Source: Lepiota brunneoincarnata
Taxonomy: Eukaryota; Basidiomycota; Agaricomycetes; Agaricales; Agaricaceae
Reading direction: 5' to 3'
NCBI GenBank assembly: GCA_023014365.1
Contig: JAEBUN010000018.1
Location: 62,001 to 126,000 of the forward strand
DNA length: 64,000 nt
Within the stretch, counting starts at the first letter, position 1. Each line of letters opens with the position of its first letter. Under the pieces are notes generated by a model, which saw only the letters and a program-made list of their open reading frames with translations, was not told the origin of the DNA and searched no databases. This document shows, piece after piece, positions 12,056-22,847 of the stretch. The translations under genes were made by a program, and so were the position numbers.

Positions 12056-12185
12056 GAGCGTGAATTGAGCATGGATTGAGTGTGGGTTGAGCGTGAGTCG
12101 AGCGTGGGTTGAGCATGGGCTGAACGCGAATCGAGCGCGGGTTGAGCGTGGGTCAGGTGTGGGCTGAGCGAGAGTCGGGTGTTGG
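12056..12185. repeat. 10-bp minisatellite (consensus TTGAGCGTGG)
   Basis: About a dozen imperfect units such as GAGCGTGGGT, GAGCATGGGC and GAGCGCGGGT follow each other with a period near 10 bp. Differences between units are mostly transitions. Confidence 0.75.
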
Positions 12186-12353
12186 TTGAAGCTTGGGCGT
12201 GAGTGGCAGGAAATGAGCTTCAAGACTCAAGCTTGCCGCAGGCATGGGATCTGAGCATCATATACTGAGTCGAGGATAAGACACCAGAAGTTAGGACTGG
12301 CCAAAAGTTTGAATATCAGTAAAGTAATAAGTCTATGAGATCAAGGAACGTAC

Positions 12354-12409
12354 TGTTGGTTGTCGTCTTTGCTATATTGTCCACCGTTTTGCCCACCGTA
12401 ATTCGCCAT
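12354..12409 (-). CDS. Possible first exon of a minus-strand gene (weak)
   Basis: An ATG at 12409 opens a Gly/Gln/Asn-rich N-terminus (MANYGGQNGG...) followed by a GTACGT donor. A branch-like CTAAC and acceptor CAG occur near 12265-12280. Any downstream exon stops quickly, so either the gene is truncated by the following repeats or the call is wrong. A second coding-like minus frame at 12452-12679 with a GTGAGT donor lies upstream and may belong to another gene. Confidence 0.2.
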
Positions 12410-12689
12410 TTACTTCACTGAAAGCAATGCGCCTACTGAGTGAGTTTGAAACTAGGGATCGGCTCGGGCCAGTTGAGTAAACTCTCTATGCCAAGGACTG
12501 AGGGAAGACTCACTGTATACATAAATCTCTGCAAAGCGGAGGGATGCTGTAGTCAACCGTTCCTCCGCACGAAGTGCGACATACAGCAGTTCCGACCCTG
12601 GAGCTAGCGTGCACACCGCGCTCCTCGTGTTTAGGACACAACCGTCATCCACTACCACGAAACAGGGTACATGCACCATTCCCAGCTCT

Positions 12690-13215
12690 GGTACCAGGGT
12701 GCGAACTCCCTGCTTTTGCGGCTATAGCCCATGTTTATGGCGGCGGAAAACTTGTATAGGATGTAATTGACGAAGGGGTAGTGCTATGGGCACCCGTGTC
12801 GCTACCCGTGTCGCTGCGTAGAAGTTGGTCAGTCACCACATCCCAGGACACGCATAACATACGGGTCACCCCTCCGAAGTCACGCCGAGAGTTGGGGACG
12901 TGAGCCAAAAGGTAATGGGTAGCCGTTAAGATGTGACAAGGGGAAGCCTATCTTGGAGAAGGTGGGACCAGATCTTGACTTTGGTAAGCGAAGTTAGACC
13001 GTGTCCGTCTGGGCTTCCGTAGCATAGGCACCGAGCTCAGAGGGCTCGAAATACGGAGAGCCATCCCCTGCATGATGTATTGATCTGATGTCCCCGAAAG
13101 GAAATGTGACATAAGCTGGTTTCGAACTTTTCGTTGGGTGGATAACGCTCAGTTTACATCCATCAGCCACTATCTCGCACCATTGTATTTCATAGACAGT
13201 ACGCCGGGTTCACGC
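12690..13215. other. CpG-rich host sequence without a clear gene
   Basis: Base composition is normal, with CpG not depleted, unlike the flanking repeats. No rRNA or tRNA was recognised. It is probably the upstream region of the HNH-like gene. Confidence 0.4.
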
Positions 13216-14558
13216 ATGGTACACCATGTCCGTCAAAATCTCAAGGAGCGTGTTCAAGCGGTGGATCCCAACAGAGGCCGCTGCCTCATCGAGAATTGTT
13301 CTCCAACCCGCGCTATCGAATACTGCCATCTTGTGCCACGAAGATTCTGGCAAATGTCAGGCGTTGTATGTGGCTCCCACACAATCCCCACCGTCGGTCT
13401 TATCGCTGATTCATCATTAGCTCGATGCGCTCGAGTGGCACTGGAACGTGCGAGCCAATACCCTGAACCTCGATACTCGTCGTAATGTCTTTCCCGGTAG
13501 GGCGTCCATCTGCGCTGCTGAGACCTGTTACTCATTACGTTCAAACAGCTGGTGCCTCTGTCCATCACATGTATGACACTGGTCGATGGGTGCTTGCACC
13601 CGAGGAGGCTATTGTCCAGCAATACTATGACACTCTTGACCCTATCTTTAGAGGTGCAGAGAGAGCACGTTTTCCAATTATTCCTGTACGTTTGGTCAGG
13701 TATTGGCACCATTCTGGTATTGAATCTCTTTTCAAGGATCGCAACGACTTTCAATACACTCTTATACCTATCAAGGATATGGAAGACATTGCTTTCTCGC
13801 GCCAGACCGCAACCGGCGCTCCTCCAGTTCCCGACAACTTTGCCACTCACCTCTATCCCTATGACACCCTCCCCTCTTTGGTCAGTCACATCCACCCAAA
13901 GTATGCCATCGTTTCAGCGGGTGTGCGACTGTCGAGTTTGCCGCCAGATAGAGTTCAGGCTCTCGTGCAGTCGTTTCCCTGTCTGCTCAACATTATGGTC
14001 TTGTATAGGGCCTGGGTACTCCCCCCTCCTGAAAACAACCGGGAGGATGATTCATTTTGGCCCCCGTACGATCCCTCCGACGATGACCCCAAGGACAAAG
14101 ATTACAAGGATGCAGTAACTGAGAAAGGACGCTACGTAGAAACCCGAAAGAGAGCTCGGGAAGAGTCTCCAACTGGAAATCGCCCCCGTACTCGAGCTGC
14201 CAATCGGCAACCTAGTGAGGTGGACGAATATGAGGAAATCGAGGTCAGTGATTGTGACAGTATGATAACCAAGAAGGGACGCTGCACTGGCGGATATCGG
14301 AGAAGAAAGCAGAACCGGCACGAGATGGCAGGCGATCGACTGTCGGCTTCTGGAAAGCGAAAGCGCTCCTGCGGCCTTTCCCAAGCGACTGTCGGCGAGC
14401 ACACCCGTAAAGTCGGTAAAATGGAGTGGAACGGAGATACCTTACGCAGCTGGTCCAGTCAGATTCGCCCTGAAAAGCAAGTGGATCCCATTGACGTGAC
14501 CGCTTTGAAAATCGGACATGCAGACGTTTGTGGTGCACCAGGAACTATCCAAATCTGA
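13216..14558 (+). CDS. HNH_2-type (putative HNH endonuclease-like) protein
   Basis: Three exons read through in frame: 13216-13365, 13421-13496 and 13549-14558, with introns of 55 and 52 nt (GTATGT...TTAG, GTAGGG...ACAG), giving about 411 residues. The order of motifs is that of fungal HNH_2 proteins: RCLIENC..., CHLVPR, LEWHWNV, NLDTRRNVF, then VHHMYDTGRWVLAP. The C-terminal half is Lys/Arg- and Asp/Glu-rich and disordered-looking, with basic nuclear-localisation-like clusters. The start is uncertain because an upstream exon could exist. Many fungal members have no known function, so nuclease activity is inferred only. It is the one gene here that reads intact and is not part of a mobile element. 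Confidence 0.7.
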
Positions 14559-15282
14559 TGCCGCTCACTTATATCGAGTGTGTTCCATAGCAAGTCTCTT
14601 CGGGTCTGTTCTGCGTGGATTGGTCCCCACCTGGCCTCAGATGGTAGATCTCAGGCAGGTGTTTGATTCTGAGGCATACCACGACTAAATGCGTCACAAT
14701 ATATACGATTACTACTGCTGCTGCTACGAAAGGTGTACGAAAGCAACGGGGGCGTTCACACAAAGCACAGGCAGGCCAGCGAGTAAAGGGAGTGTGGGGA
14801 TGTATCAGACGACAGGAGAAGAACAATGAAGAAGCACGACATGCGAAATGCGAGATGCGAATGAAAGTAAGTGGGCGATGTGACAGGATAAGAGAGTGTG
14901 CTACTTTGGAGAAAAAAAAGAGCCATGTGTATTTATATGATGCCATGCAAAAGATGATAATGATGGTATGAATAGACAAATATACGAATAGCAAATCTTG
15001 GCCCCAAGTCCATTGTCGAGCCTTTTCGGTAATCCATGATGCATCAACGAGTCAAAATGCAGTATATGTATAATAGTAGTGGTGGTTTCTTCTTGATCTC
15101 TTGAACATTCTTGGGGCAAGAGAGGTGATTACTTGAGATGATATCAATTCAGTTCATATATCGTAACAATCCTGTTGATTGTTGGAGATTGATTGGTCAG
15201 TGATAGAAAGTTGGGGTAGGGAAAGTGAACGACAAGATGTAGAACAATAGCTGAAAGATCAAAATGGGGTGTTTGGTGCAGT
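14559..15282. other. No recognisable gene
   Basis: The 3' flank of the HNH-like gene, becoming AT-rich. No conserved ORF or repeat terminus. Confidence 0.45.
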
Positions 15283-15663
15283 CTATATGTCACATGAATG
15301 ATGCAAAATGATTCGGAGATGAGGCAATTCTATGATCCCCAGTCGATCACTGAGTGGGCTCATTTCATGAATTTTGAAGCTGTTAGTTGAAGCAGGTGAA
15401 ATTGACACTATGAGCTGTTCGGCATCTATCTGCGAAAAAATTTCAGTAAACAAAAGAGATGTAATAAGAAAGGGAGGTACATACAGGCATTTTTGTTGGA
15501 TCAAGAATTGTTGAATCAACACCTTGACAGTTTTCTCCTGAAGTAGATCCCTGCCTTCATCAATCATATTACAATTGTTGTACACCCTCTGGGCTTCAGT
15601 CTGATTACTCTTTGTCTCCAGCAACTTCCTTTGATCCAGCACATACATGTGCATCATTTCCAA
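15283..15663 (-). CDS. Short hypothetical ORF, possibly spliced
   Basis: A 126-residue minus frame starts at 15663. An in-frame 51-nt segment (GTACCT...CGCAG with an upstream CTGA) could be an intron, leaving about 109 residues. I recognise no domain. The flanking sequence is repeat-like and CpG-poor, so this may be a relic. Confidence 0.25.
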   Translation of the reverse strand: MEMMHMYVLDQRKLLETKSNQTEAQRVYNNCNMIDEGRDLLQEKTVKVLIQQFLIQQKCLYVPPFLITSLLFTEIFSQIDAEQLIVSISPASTNSFKIHEMSPLSDRLGIIELPHLRIILHHSCDI

Positions 15664-17120
15664 TGGTGTAATGAGGATACATTCACGAAATTGTCATTAA
15701 TTTCTTATGCCAACAAAGGCCACAATCTCTACCAAATCATCACTTCTGGGTGTGCTGATTGTCTTCCAACAAAACTAGATGCTATCCTGCCAGCCAGTCT
15801 TTGACCTGCAGCTGTTACCTCAGTTTCAGGATAATGCGACAGGCTAGCACAGAATGAACAGCCTGGTGAATGCTACAAGTTGCCCAATGTCATCTACTGA
15901 TATCTTGGGCTAATTCCAGGTTGCAACTGAGCTTACAGCACCAGCAAAAGGAGATAAGCATCATACATTTTCAGTACAGTCAGCCAGAGTACTCTTGGTC
16001 ATCAGAAAAGGCTCACCAGAAGACTTCACCATGATAACAACATTGAGCATTGCAAGACCTAGTTTTGAATGCTTTTAGTAACCAAACTCTACAAGCCAAC
16101 TAAACACACCAAAAATCCAGATATAATACATAGACCCTTAAGAACACTGTTTAGCAAAAACTGGATTAGAGGTTGTATCCTCACCATCACAGAAAAGGAC
16201 TTGCAAAAGATGAGAGGTCTCCCCCCTGTCCAAACTATGCTTTGTGTCTTAGTGAACCAATTCATGTGAGAAAATAGGTTAAACAAGCTACCCACAAGTG
16301 ATGATCACCCTGGTAGCTATCAAGGTGAGCATTGCTAGGTGGAAAAAGGTCAACTATTGTCAATCATGTCAACAGGGTCCCAGTAAAAGGGACCTGCCTC
16401 CACTAAATACCCAGACAAGAACATAAATTGACATAACATATAGTTTTGTGTTTATCAAAATACAACCAACTAGTGGTAGTGCAGGCAAGGCAAGATCTGT
16501 GAATAAATCAGCCTGGGTGATAGTTCTTGGATATTTGTTTCACTTATGTGGAGTGAACTTTAGATAAAGGGCTGCAAGAACAATGATGGTAGTCCACATG
16601 GCACCAAATACCCCAAACAGGAAATATGCTAATTTCCCCCCCTTTCGCCACAGGACCCAGGTGCCTATGGCTGAGATCACTGCATGGTTGCAAAGTACTG
16701 TCAGTGGTAGACCAGTAGTAGGAAATACAAGAGAACACCCACAGCTAGAGGTGCAACTAGGAATCAGGAAAAATCACTTTTTGTTGTGATCCCAACACAA
16801 GCCAGTGAGGATTTTTCAGCAGGCCTGTTATGCCACCAAAAGTGAAGTATATACTTACATATTCCCACAATGTACAAAGTGTTACAATCCTTGCTCCTTC
16901 TGTATCTGAAGATAACTGGAGAAGGCCTTCAATCACTTTACAAGGTGTCCAAGACAGTTAGCCTTGCAAAGCTTAGTGGATCACACTCAATGAGATAATG
17001 AGGGAACATGCCAAGTTAAGGCAGAGAGTGGTTAACAACTGCTGTTAACAAGATTAAAGCTTAGGGCTTTAATCTCTACTTGTACAAGCCTTTATATACC
17101 TATGAGATACCATATATGTA
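15664..17120. other. CpG-poor intergenic sequence, no gene recognised
   Basis: Stops are frequent in all frames and the few ORFs are under 70 residues. It looks like old decayed repeat or gene material without identifiable ends. Confidence 0.45.
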
Positions 17121-17288
17121 TGTTATCAGAATTCTATATCAGAAGGACAGTTATGTTTAGCTTAGTTTCCCATGTCATATGTCACTCTGAAACAATCAAA
17201 AGTGTACATCAGAAGGACTATATTTAACTCATGACTTGCTCTTGTATCTCTGACTCATAGTTACTCTGGTCTGGACATTTATAGCAGG

Positions 17289-17627
17289 TGTAAGGGGACT
17301 GGCGTCGCACTCCGCATTACACTCCCCCTTATGCAAGGTACATCTAGGGACTTGCAGTTGGATGTCTGGGCTCGGCCTCCTTAGCCGATGCCTGATGCCC
17401 AAGCCCAGTCTCGGCCTTCAGCCACCCCCATCCCCAAGCCTGATCTGCAGACAACTTCACCATCTTGTAGTTGTTTGTATATTGTTTGTGCATATTATTT
17501 CTGGTAGCTACTGTAGTGTTTAGTTGCCTGGTCTGTGCGCAGACTGCTATGTATATATGTAGCGTGGGTGGCAATTGTAATCGCCACCTGAATATCAATT
17601 TGGTTCCAGTGCCCTTTACTCCCTAAC
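17289..17627 (+). repeat. 5' LTR of element D
   Basis: TG...CA ends. It contains TATATAT at 17552-17558, about 33 bp before ACCTGAATAT (17585-17594), the predicted start of the transcript. Confidence 0.88.
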
Positions 17628-17639
17628 AGAATATTCAGG
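17585..17639 (+). promoter_or_regulatory. Probable self-priming pair of element D (LTR and PBS)
   Basis: ACCTGAATAT in the LTR (17585-17594) is the exact reverse complement of ATATTCAGGT at 17630-17639, 2 bp after the LTR. The normal TGG-starting tRNA primer site is absent. A TATA box lies about 33 bp upstream of the LTR copy. This is the arrangement known from Tf1-type self-primed elements. Confidence 0.55.
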
Positions 17640-17708
17640 TCTCTATGCAGACCTGCTGCCCTAGCCCTCTGCACCCCATCTATCCCTGTTTACAGCTCTA
17701 CTGCCAGT

Positions 17709-18849
17709 ATGCCTCACCAAAAGTCCTCAGGCAAGCAGAAAGCAACCACGTCTGCCCTACTGACAACAGCCCCTGCCTCGTCAGGACCCTTGCATTCTGG
17801 TGAAGACATGCAGGCCCTTTTGGCCAGGATCAGCAAGCTTAACTGCTTGATCAGTTCTCTCTCATGCCGCCTACACACCCTCGAGGATCACACCTTGACA
17901 GCTGCCACTGGTCCTTCCCCAGCTGTCATCCAGGCGGCTACTACCCAGAAGGGTCGCTCATGGACTTCTGTGGGTGCCCCATGCACTCCTAGCTGCCTGG
18001 GCCCCACTCGCCCTGCGGTCAAAGGGACCACTACCACCCTCCCACTCTCGGCTCACTACCTGCAGGAAGACCAGGCCGATCGCTACCAGGCCACTCTCAT
18101 CATCGCCAACAACTTGAGTGGTCATGTGATTGGTCACAGTGGATGCGGCCTCAAACAGGTCACTGACATCAGTGGCGCTCACCTCTGTGTCTACTCTACA
18201 TATAGCCACGGATGGTGCCAATGAGTGCCATGTCTCTATTAGGGGGACCGAGTAGCAACTTGGTGATGCCCTTGTGGTATTAGGTAAGTGGATTGCATGC
18301 AAGCGCGTCCACCTTCCCAAGACAAAGAAGGAGAAGACAACAGCAGCTTCTGGCCCCACCCTGGCAGCCCCCAGGTCGTCTGCTCCTGGAGTGTCCCAGG
18401 CTCCTGTGCGGACCCCGCTACCCCTGGCTCTGCTACTCCGGTCCCTGACTGGGTGCATCTGGGTGTGCAGTCCTCCTCGCAGGTGCCTTCTGTCGCACCC
18501 ACTCCCCCCAATATCTCTACCCCAGCTGGCATTCCATCGACAACTATGTGCACAGCCGCATCTACTCCTACTCCTATTCATTCGCCTGTGGTTTCTCGGC
18601 AACCATCACATGGCTCTCCTATGCCCATCTCTACCCCCTCCAGCACATCTACTCCCAGAGTCCCATCTGTCCAGATGGGAAGTGTTACCCCTGGCCTTGA
18701 CCCTGATGGAAGTCAACAGCATCCTTTTGACCTGGGGCCGCAGAGTTATGCCCAAAACCCCTGCTGACCATCTCAATACAGCCCGTTCCCTCATTGAGGA
18801 TGGGTCTATCATTCAGTTAGCAGACGGCCATTGGGCTCGCACTGTCTAG
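17709..18849 (+). pseudogene. KH-domain Gag-like ORF of element D, frame-disrupted
   Basis: A start at 17709 opens a Ser/Thr/Ala-rich N-terminus with a predicted coiled segment (MQALLARISKLNCLISSLSC). A KH RNA-binding domain follows: NLSGHVIGHSGCGLKQVTDI has the GxxG loop (G-H-S-G) and continues SGAHLCVYS at about 18105-18200. The frame then shifts; the rest of the KH fold reads GANECHVSIRGTE, a TAG where CAG is expected, then QLGDALVVLGKWIACKRV. The tail to about 18850 is Pro/Ser/Thr-rich with another shift. KH domains bind single-stranded RNA, so it may package the element's RNA. Confidence 0.65.
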
Positions 18850-18897
18850 GATGAAGGAACCAGGTTGCCGGGTCATTGACTCTTAAGAGGGGGCTGG

Positions 18898-19238
18898 TGT
18901 AAGGGGACTGGCATCACACTCCGCATTACGCTCCCCCTTATGCAAGGTACGTCTAGGGACTTGTGGTTGGACATCCAGGTTTGGCCTCCTTAGCCAATGC
19001 CCAATACCCAAGCCCAGTCTTGGCCTTCGGCCACCCCCATCCCCAAGCCCGATCTGTGGACAACTTCACCATCTTGTAGTTGTTTGTATATTGTTTGTGT
19101 GTATTATTTCTGGTAGCTACTGTAGTGTTTAGTTGCCCAGTCTGTGTGCAGACCGCTATGTATATATGTAGTGTGGGTGGCGATTGTAATTGCCACCTGA
19201 ATATCAATTTGGTTCCAGTGCCCTTTACTCCCCTAACA
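18898..19238 (+). repeat. 3' LTR of element D
   Basis: Matches the left LTR with scattered transitions, mostly CpG to TpG/CpA. Preceded by the polypurine tract. Confidence 0.88.
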
Positions 19239-19566
19239 GTAGGAACATAGCCACACTCAGTAGTATATAAGGATACAGTACATTACCATATATCCTTATC
19301 TTAGTGTTATAAAGTTCTTGCCTCCTATATCTCTTTGCCATAACTGGCTGGACTTATAGTGCTCTGTTGTCTCCAAGTAATGCTTAGTAAGATAGGACCA
19401 AGTCTGTATAGACATCCTGTGTTGAACTCTGTGCTACTCAAGAGTGAACCCCTAACCTGGGTAACAATATACTCATTATAGGTTATAGGGCTATTCTACT
19501 TGTCCTGTGCAGCCTTGACTATGATGCGCATCCTAGCTGATGGTATCCTACTGCTATTCATATCTT

Positions 19567-20280
19567 TGTTACCTGGGTTAGGGGTTTGCTCTTCAATAGC
19601 ATGGTGTTTGAGGCAAGATGTCTATACAGACTTGGTCTTGTCCTACTAGGCATGACTTAGAGTGTTAGAGGAGTAAGAGGCCAGAACCAATTTAATATTC
19701 GAGTGCTGATCATAATCAGTACATGCACTACTTAAATACAGCAACAGTCTGTGCACAGACTGGGTAACCAAACACTATGTAGACTACCAGAAATAACATG
19801 TGCAAACAATATACAACAATATAGATCGTATGTGGGATCAGACTCAGGGATAGGAGTGGCTGAAGGATGAGGCTGGGTTTGGCATCAGGCATCAGCTAGA
19901 GTGGCTGAACCCAAATGCCTTACCACAGACCCCTAGATGTACCTTGTGTAAGGGGGGGCAAACTGCCAGTCCCCTTACATAGAGATGATGGAGTACTATA
20001 AGTCCAGCTGGTTTGAGGCAAAGAGGTATAGGAGGCAAGAACTTTATAACACTAAGATAAGGATACATGGTAATGTACTATATCCTTATATACTACTGAG
20101 TGTGGCTATGTTCCTACTATAAATATCTGGACTGGGGTAACTATGAGTCAGAGATAAGACAGTGAGTCATAAGCTAAATATAGTCCTTCTGATGTACACT
20201 ACTGATTGTTTCAGAGTGACATATGATATGGGAGACTAAACTAAACATAACCATCCTTCTGATATAGAATTCTGATAACA
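19567..20280 (-). repeat. C-family solo LTR in reverse orientation, split by a D LTR, TSD ATCTT
   Basis: It starts TGTTACCTGGG and ends TCTGATAACA. ATCTT flanks both sides (19562-19566, 20281-20285). A solo D LTR interrupts it at 19663-19979. Confidence 0.88.
19663..19979 (-). repeat. Solo LTR of family D (317 bp), TSD TAGAG
   Basis: It starts TGTTAGAGG and ends CCCCTTACA, the reverse complement of the D LTR. TAGAG is duplicated at 19658-19662 and 19980-19984. Confidence 0.88.
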
Positions 20281-20382
20281 ATCTTACAATGAGTCACTGT
20301 CCTCATTTTCCATTTCACTGCTGTGCAATGTTCCATTGCTTTCCTCTGACTCATAATTCTCTTCTCCCAATCCTATCTCCAT

Positions 20383-20783
20383 TGTTATCAGAATTCCACA
20401 TCAGAAGGACAGTTATGTTTAGTTTACTCTCTCACATCAAATGTCACTATGAAACAATCAGTAGTGTACATCAGAAGGACTATATTTAGCTTATGCCTCA
20501 TTGTCTTATCTCTGACTCATAATTACTTGGGTCCATCTACTTACTTACAGTAGGAGCATAGCCACACTTAGTATTATATAAGGATACAGTACATACATCA
20601 CTATGTATCCCTATCTTAGTGTTATACAGTTCTTGCCTCCTATACCTCTTTGCCCTTAAACCAGCTGGACTTATAGTGCTCTGTTGTCTCCAAGTCATGG
20701 CTAGTAGGACAAGACCAAGTCTGTATAGACATCTTGCCTTGAACACCATGCTACTCAGGGGTGAATCCCTAACCTGGATAACA
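20383..20783 (+). repeat. C-family LTR without a matching target duplication
   Basis: It runs TGTTATCAGAATTCC...TGGATAACA. The flanks TCCAT and AAACA do not match, so it may derive from recombination between elements or have decayed flanks. Confidence 0.75.
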
Positions 20784-21216
20784 AAACACTAAGATACTCT
20801 GCTGCTTATCTCTTGCTTGCCCTCCACTCTGCTCTGCTCTGCTGACATACTGAACACATCAAGGTACTCTGGTCGTCCAAAACAACATATGAACAAAAAA
20901 TGCCCCTTGGTGTAGTTATTGCTATATTTTTTAACCTCTCCCTGCCAGAAGATCTGGCTTACCTACTCATCTTCATCTTCACCACCACCACCACCTGTTG
21001 AAATCTTCTCAAGAGGGTGGTATACAACAACAAAGTGTATTCATGAGAGGGAGACAACAATGGGGTGAGGAGTAAATGGACAAGTTACCTACTAGTACGC
21101 TACATGTGTATGTATATCCTTTCTACAACATGGCTGTCACAAGGCAATCAGGTGACCTGCACATCAGCATTCTGTCAGTTTGCTGGAATCCTCAATTCCA
21201 ATACCACCCTCATTGC
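20784..21216. other. Short unassigned segment between LTRs
   Basis: Contains a CAC/CTT simple-sequence patch near 20965-20995. No ORF of note. Confidence 0.4.
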
Positions 21217-22513
21217 TGAAAAGGTAGAAATGTTCATGGGTTTTAATATAGATAGAGGGCTTGTTCTCACTAAGCTTAGTTGAAATTCTTTAAGCTTAAG
21301 TTAATACAAGTAGTATGAGATAGATAATGAACAGTTTCGTCTTTTAGGGTGTTCTGGGGGTGCGTTCTGACAGTGAAATTCAAGAGAATAGTGTTTTTAG
21401 AGGTTAACAAACAGCTGTTGAAGTTATCTTAGCCATACAGTGCAACAGTGAAAGGACAATCCCTGTCAATTCAAAGTGCAGGGTCTCTAGTCTCTGGTCT
21501 CTGGTCTCTGAACTCTGTTTTCTGTCTCTGTCTCTAGCACTCTGGAACTCTAAACTCTGGACTCTGTTCTCTGTCTCTGTCTCTGGGTTGGTTGACAACT
21601 GAAGAAATCACACTTAACAATGCACACTAAATAGTCCTCTGAAACCGTTCTTGATTATGGCTTGCAGACTTGTGTGTGGAAGCAGGAGTGAGACCTCTCT
21701 CTTTTTCCATGAACAAGTGCAATCATATTTATATTGTTTAGATACATACAAGAGATAGTAAATATGAAATAGAAAACAATAAGCTTAATTGTTACAGGTA
21801 CTGTAGAATATTTTGGAAGGTTTGGCAGCATTTCTACCTTGCCTTGGGTTATGGGTTTTTCTCTGATTGATGAATGGCAATCCAGCCAAATGTGTTCTGT
21901 GCTTGTCTGCATTATTCTGTGTCCATGCGAGCACATTTAAGCCTCTGGATCAATTATGATTGGAATGTATAGTGTATGGACAATCCCTTGATCCATTGTA
22001 ATTAATCTCAGTTAGGCAGTATATCAAGGTGCTGGGACCCACAAAGCACTCACTAATTAGGAGTCTTTGATATTTCTAGGGTTTTCAGGCATCGGTTGTC
22101 ACCTCCCAAACGTTGGATGTTCCATTCCATGGTCCAGTTATCATTATTGGGCTCACTGTAGGTATAATACACCTGCAACAGCTGCTAGGTACATTCTTTA
22201 TGTTCAAACACATTCAGGTTCATCAGAAAACTGCTTGTAAGATCCCTTGATGTGACCAGAGTATACTTGATAGGCTATGTAGAGTCCTGAATCCCTCCAG
22301 AGAGCATTCTGATAGCTTGGTTCACTAAGCTTAGTGATAATGAGCTGATTTGAACACTTTCAAGGCTCAAATATCTTCATTTCGGTCAAACTGGCTACTA
22401 CGGGACATAGTACCAATCCTCTATAGAGTTCTTTAATGATATAGCCAATGATTCTATGTAGAGAATTGTTCTGGAGTACGGAATTTATGTATAGGCATGA
22501 AATCAGTGTATCA
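21217..22513 (-). repeat. 3' LTR of A'
   Basis: Begins TGAAAAGGTAG and ends GTGTATCA, the reverse complement of the A LTR with many CpG transitions. The complementary polypurine tract TCTCCCCCT follows at 22514. Confidence 0.9.
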
Positions 22514-22847
22514 TCTCCCCCTAACCAATTGCTAGCTGTCTTCAGTCATTTTCTCCTTCAAATTCACAGTATCTGAGTCTCTTCTGACATGCTCTATGTT
22601 CTAAAATGTTCACCAGCTTTGAGGGTAGCATACTTTTACTAAGCTTATCCCAAAATGATGTCATGTCACTGAGTTTAAATGTATAGATCAACTTCTTGTT
22701 GCTATAGCTTAAATTTTTATCTCGTTATTGGGTCTTTTTTTTTTAAAAAAGTCCCAAGGTCTCATTTCATCACTTTTGTTCTCCCTCTCACTTCTCACTC
22801 ATCTATCCTGCTCTCATTTCACTCTTCAACGCCCACTTCTATCAGCA

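Larger units (their letters stand above)
17289..19238 (+). mobile_element. Element D: short LTR retroelement with KH-domain ORF and no pol
   Basis: Two LTRs of 339 and 341 bp (17289-17627, 18898-19238; TGTAAGGGG...CCTAACA) enclose 1270 bp. Flanking 5-mers are GCAGG and GTAGG; intact C LTRs read GTAGG at this spot, so the left one carries a T to C change. A polypurine tract (AAGAGGGGGCTGG) precedes the right LTR. No protease, reverse transcriptase or integrase is present, so it must depend on another element. Confidence 0.88.
17121..19466 (+). repeat. C-family solo LTR, split by element D
   Basis: The two parts, 17121-17288 and 19239-19466, join into one C LTR (TGTTATCAG...GGGTAACA). Flanks are ATGTA on the left and ATATA on the right, a 5-bp TSD with one transition. 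Element D is inserted between them. Confidence 0.8.

Noticed and set aside
12780..13080. Possible structured RNA (rRNA or group I intron) in the CpG-rich segment
   Set aside because: No 5S, tRNA or intron core motifs could be recognised; composition alone is not evidence.
20383..20783. Complete solo LTR with TSD
   Set aside because: The flanking 5-mers TCCAT and AAACA do not match, so I list it as an LTR without claiming a clean insertion.
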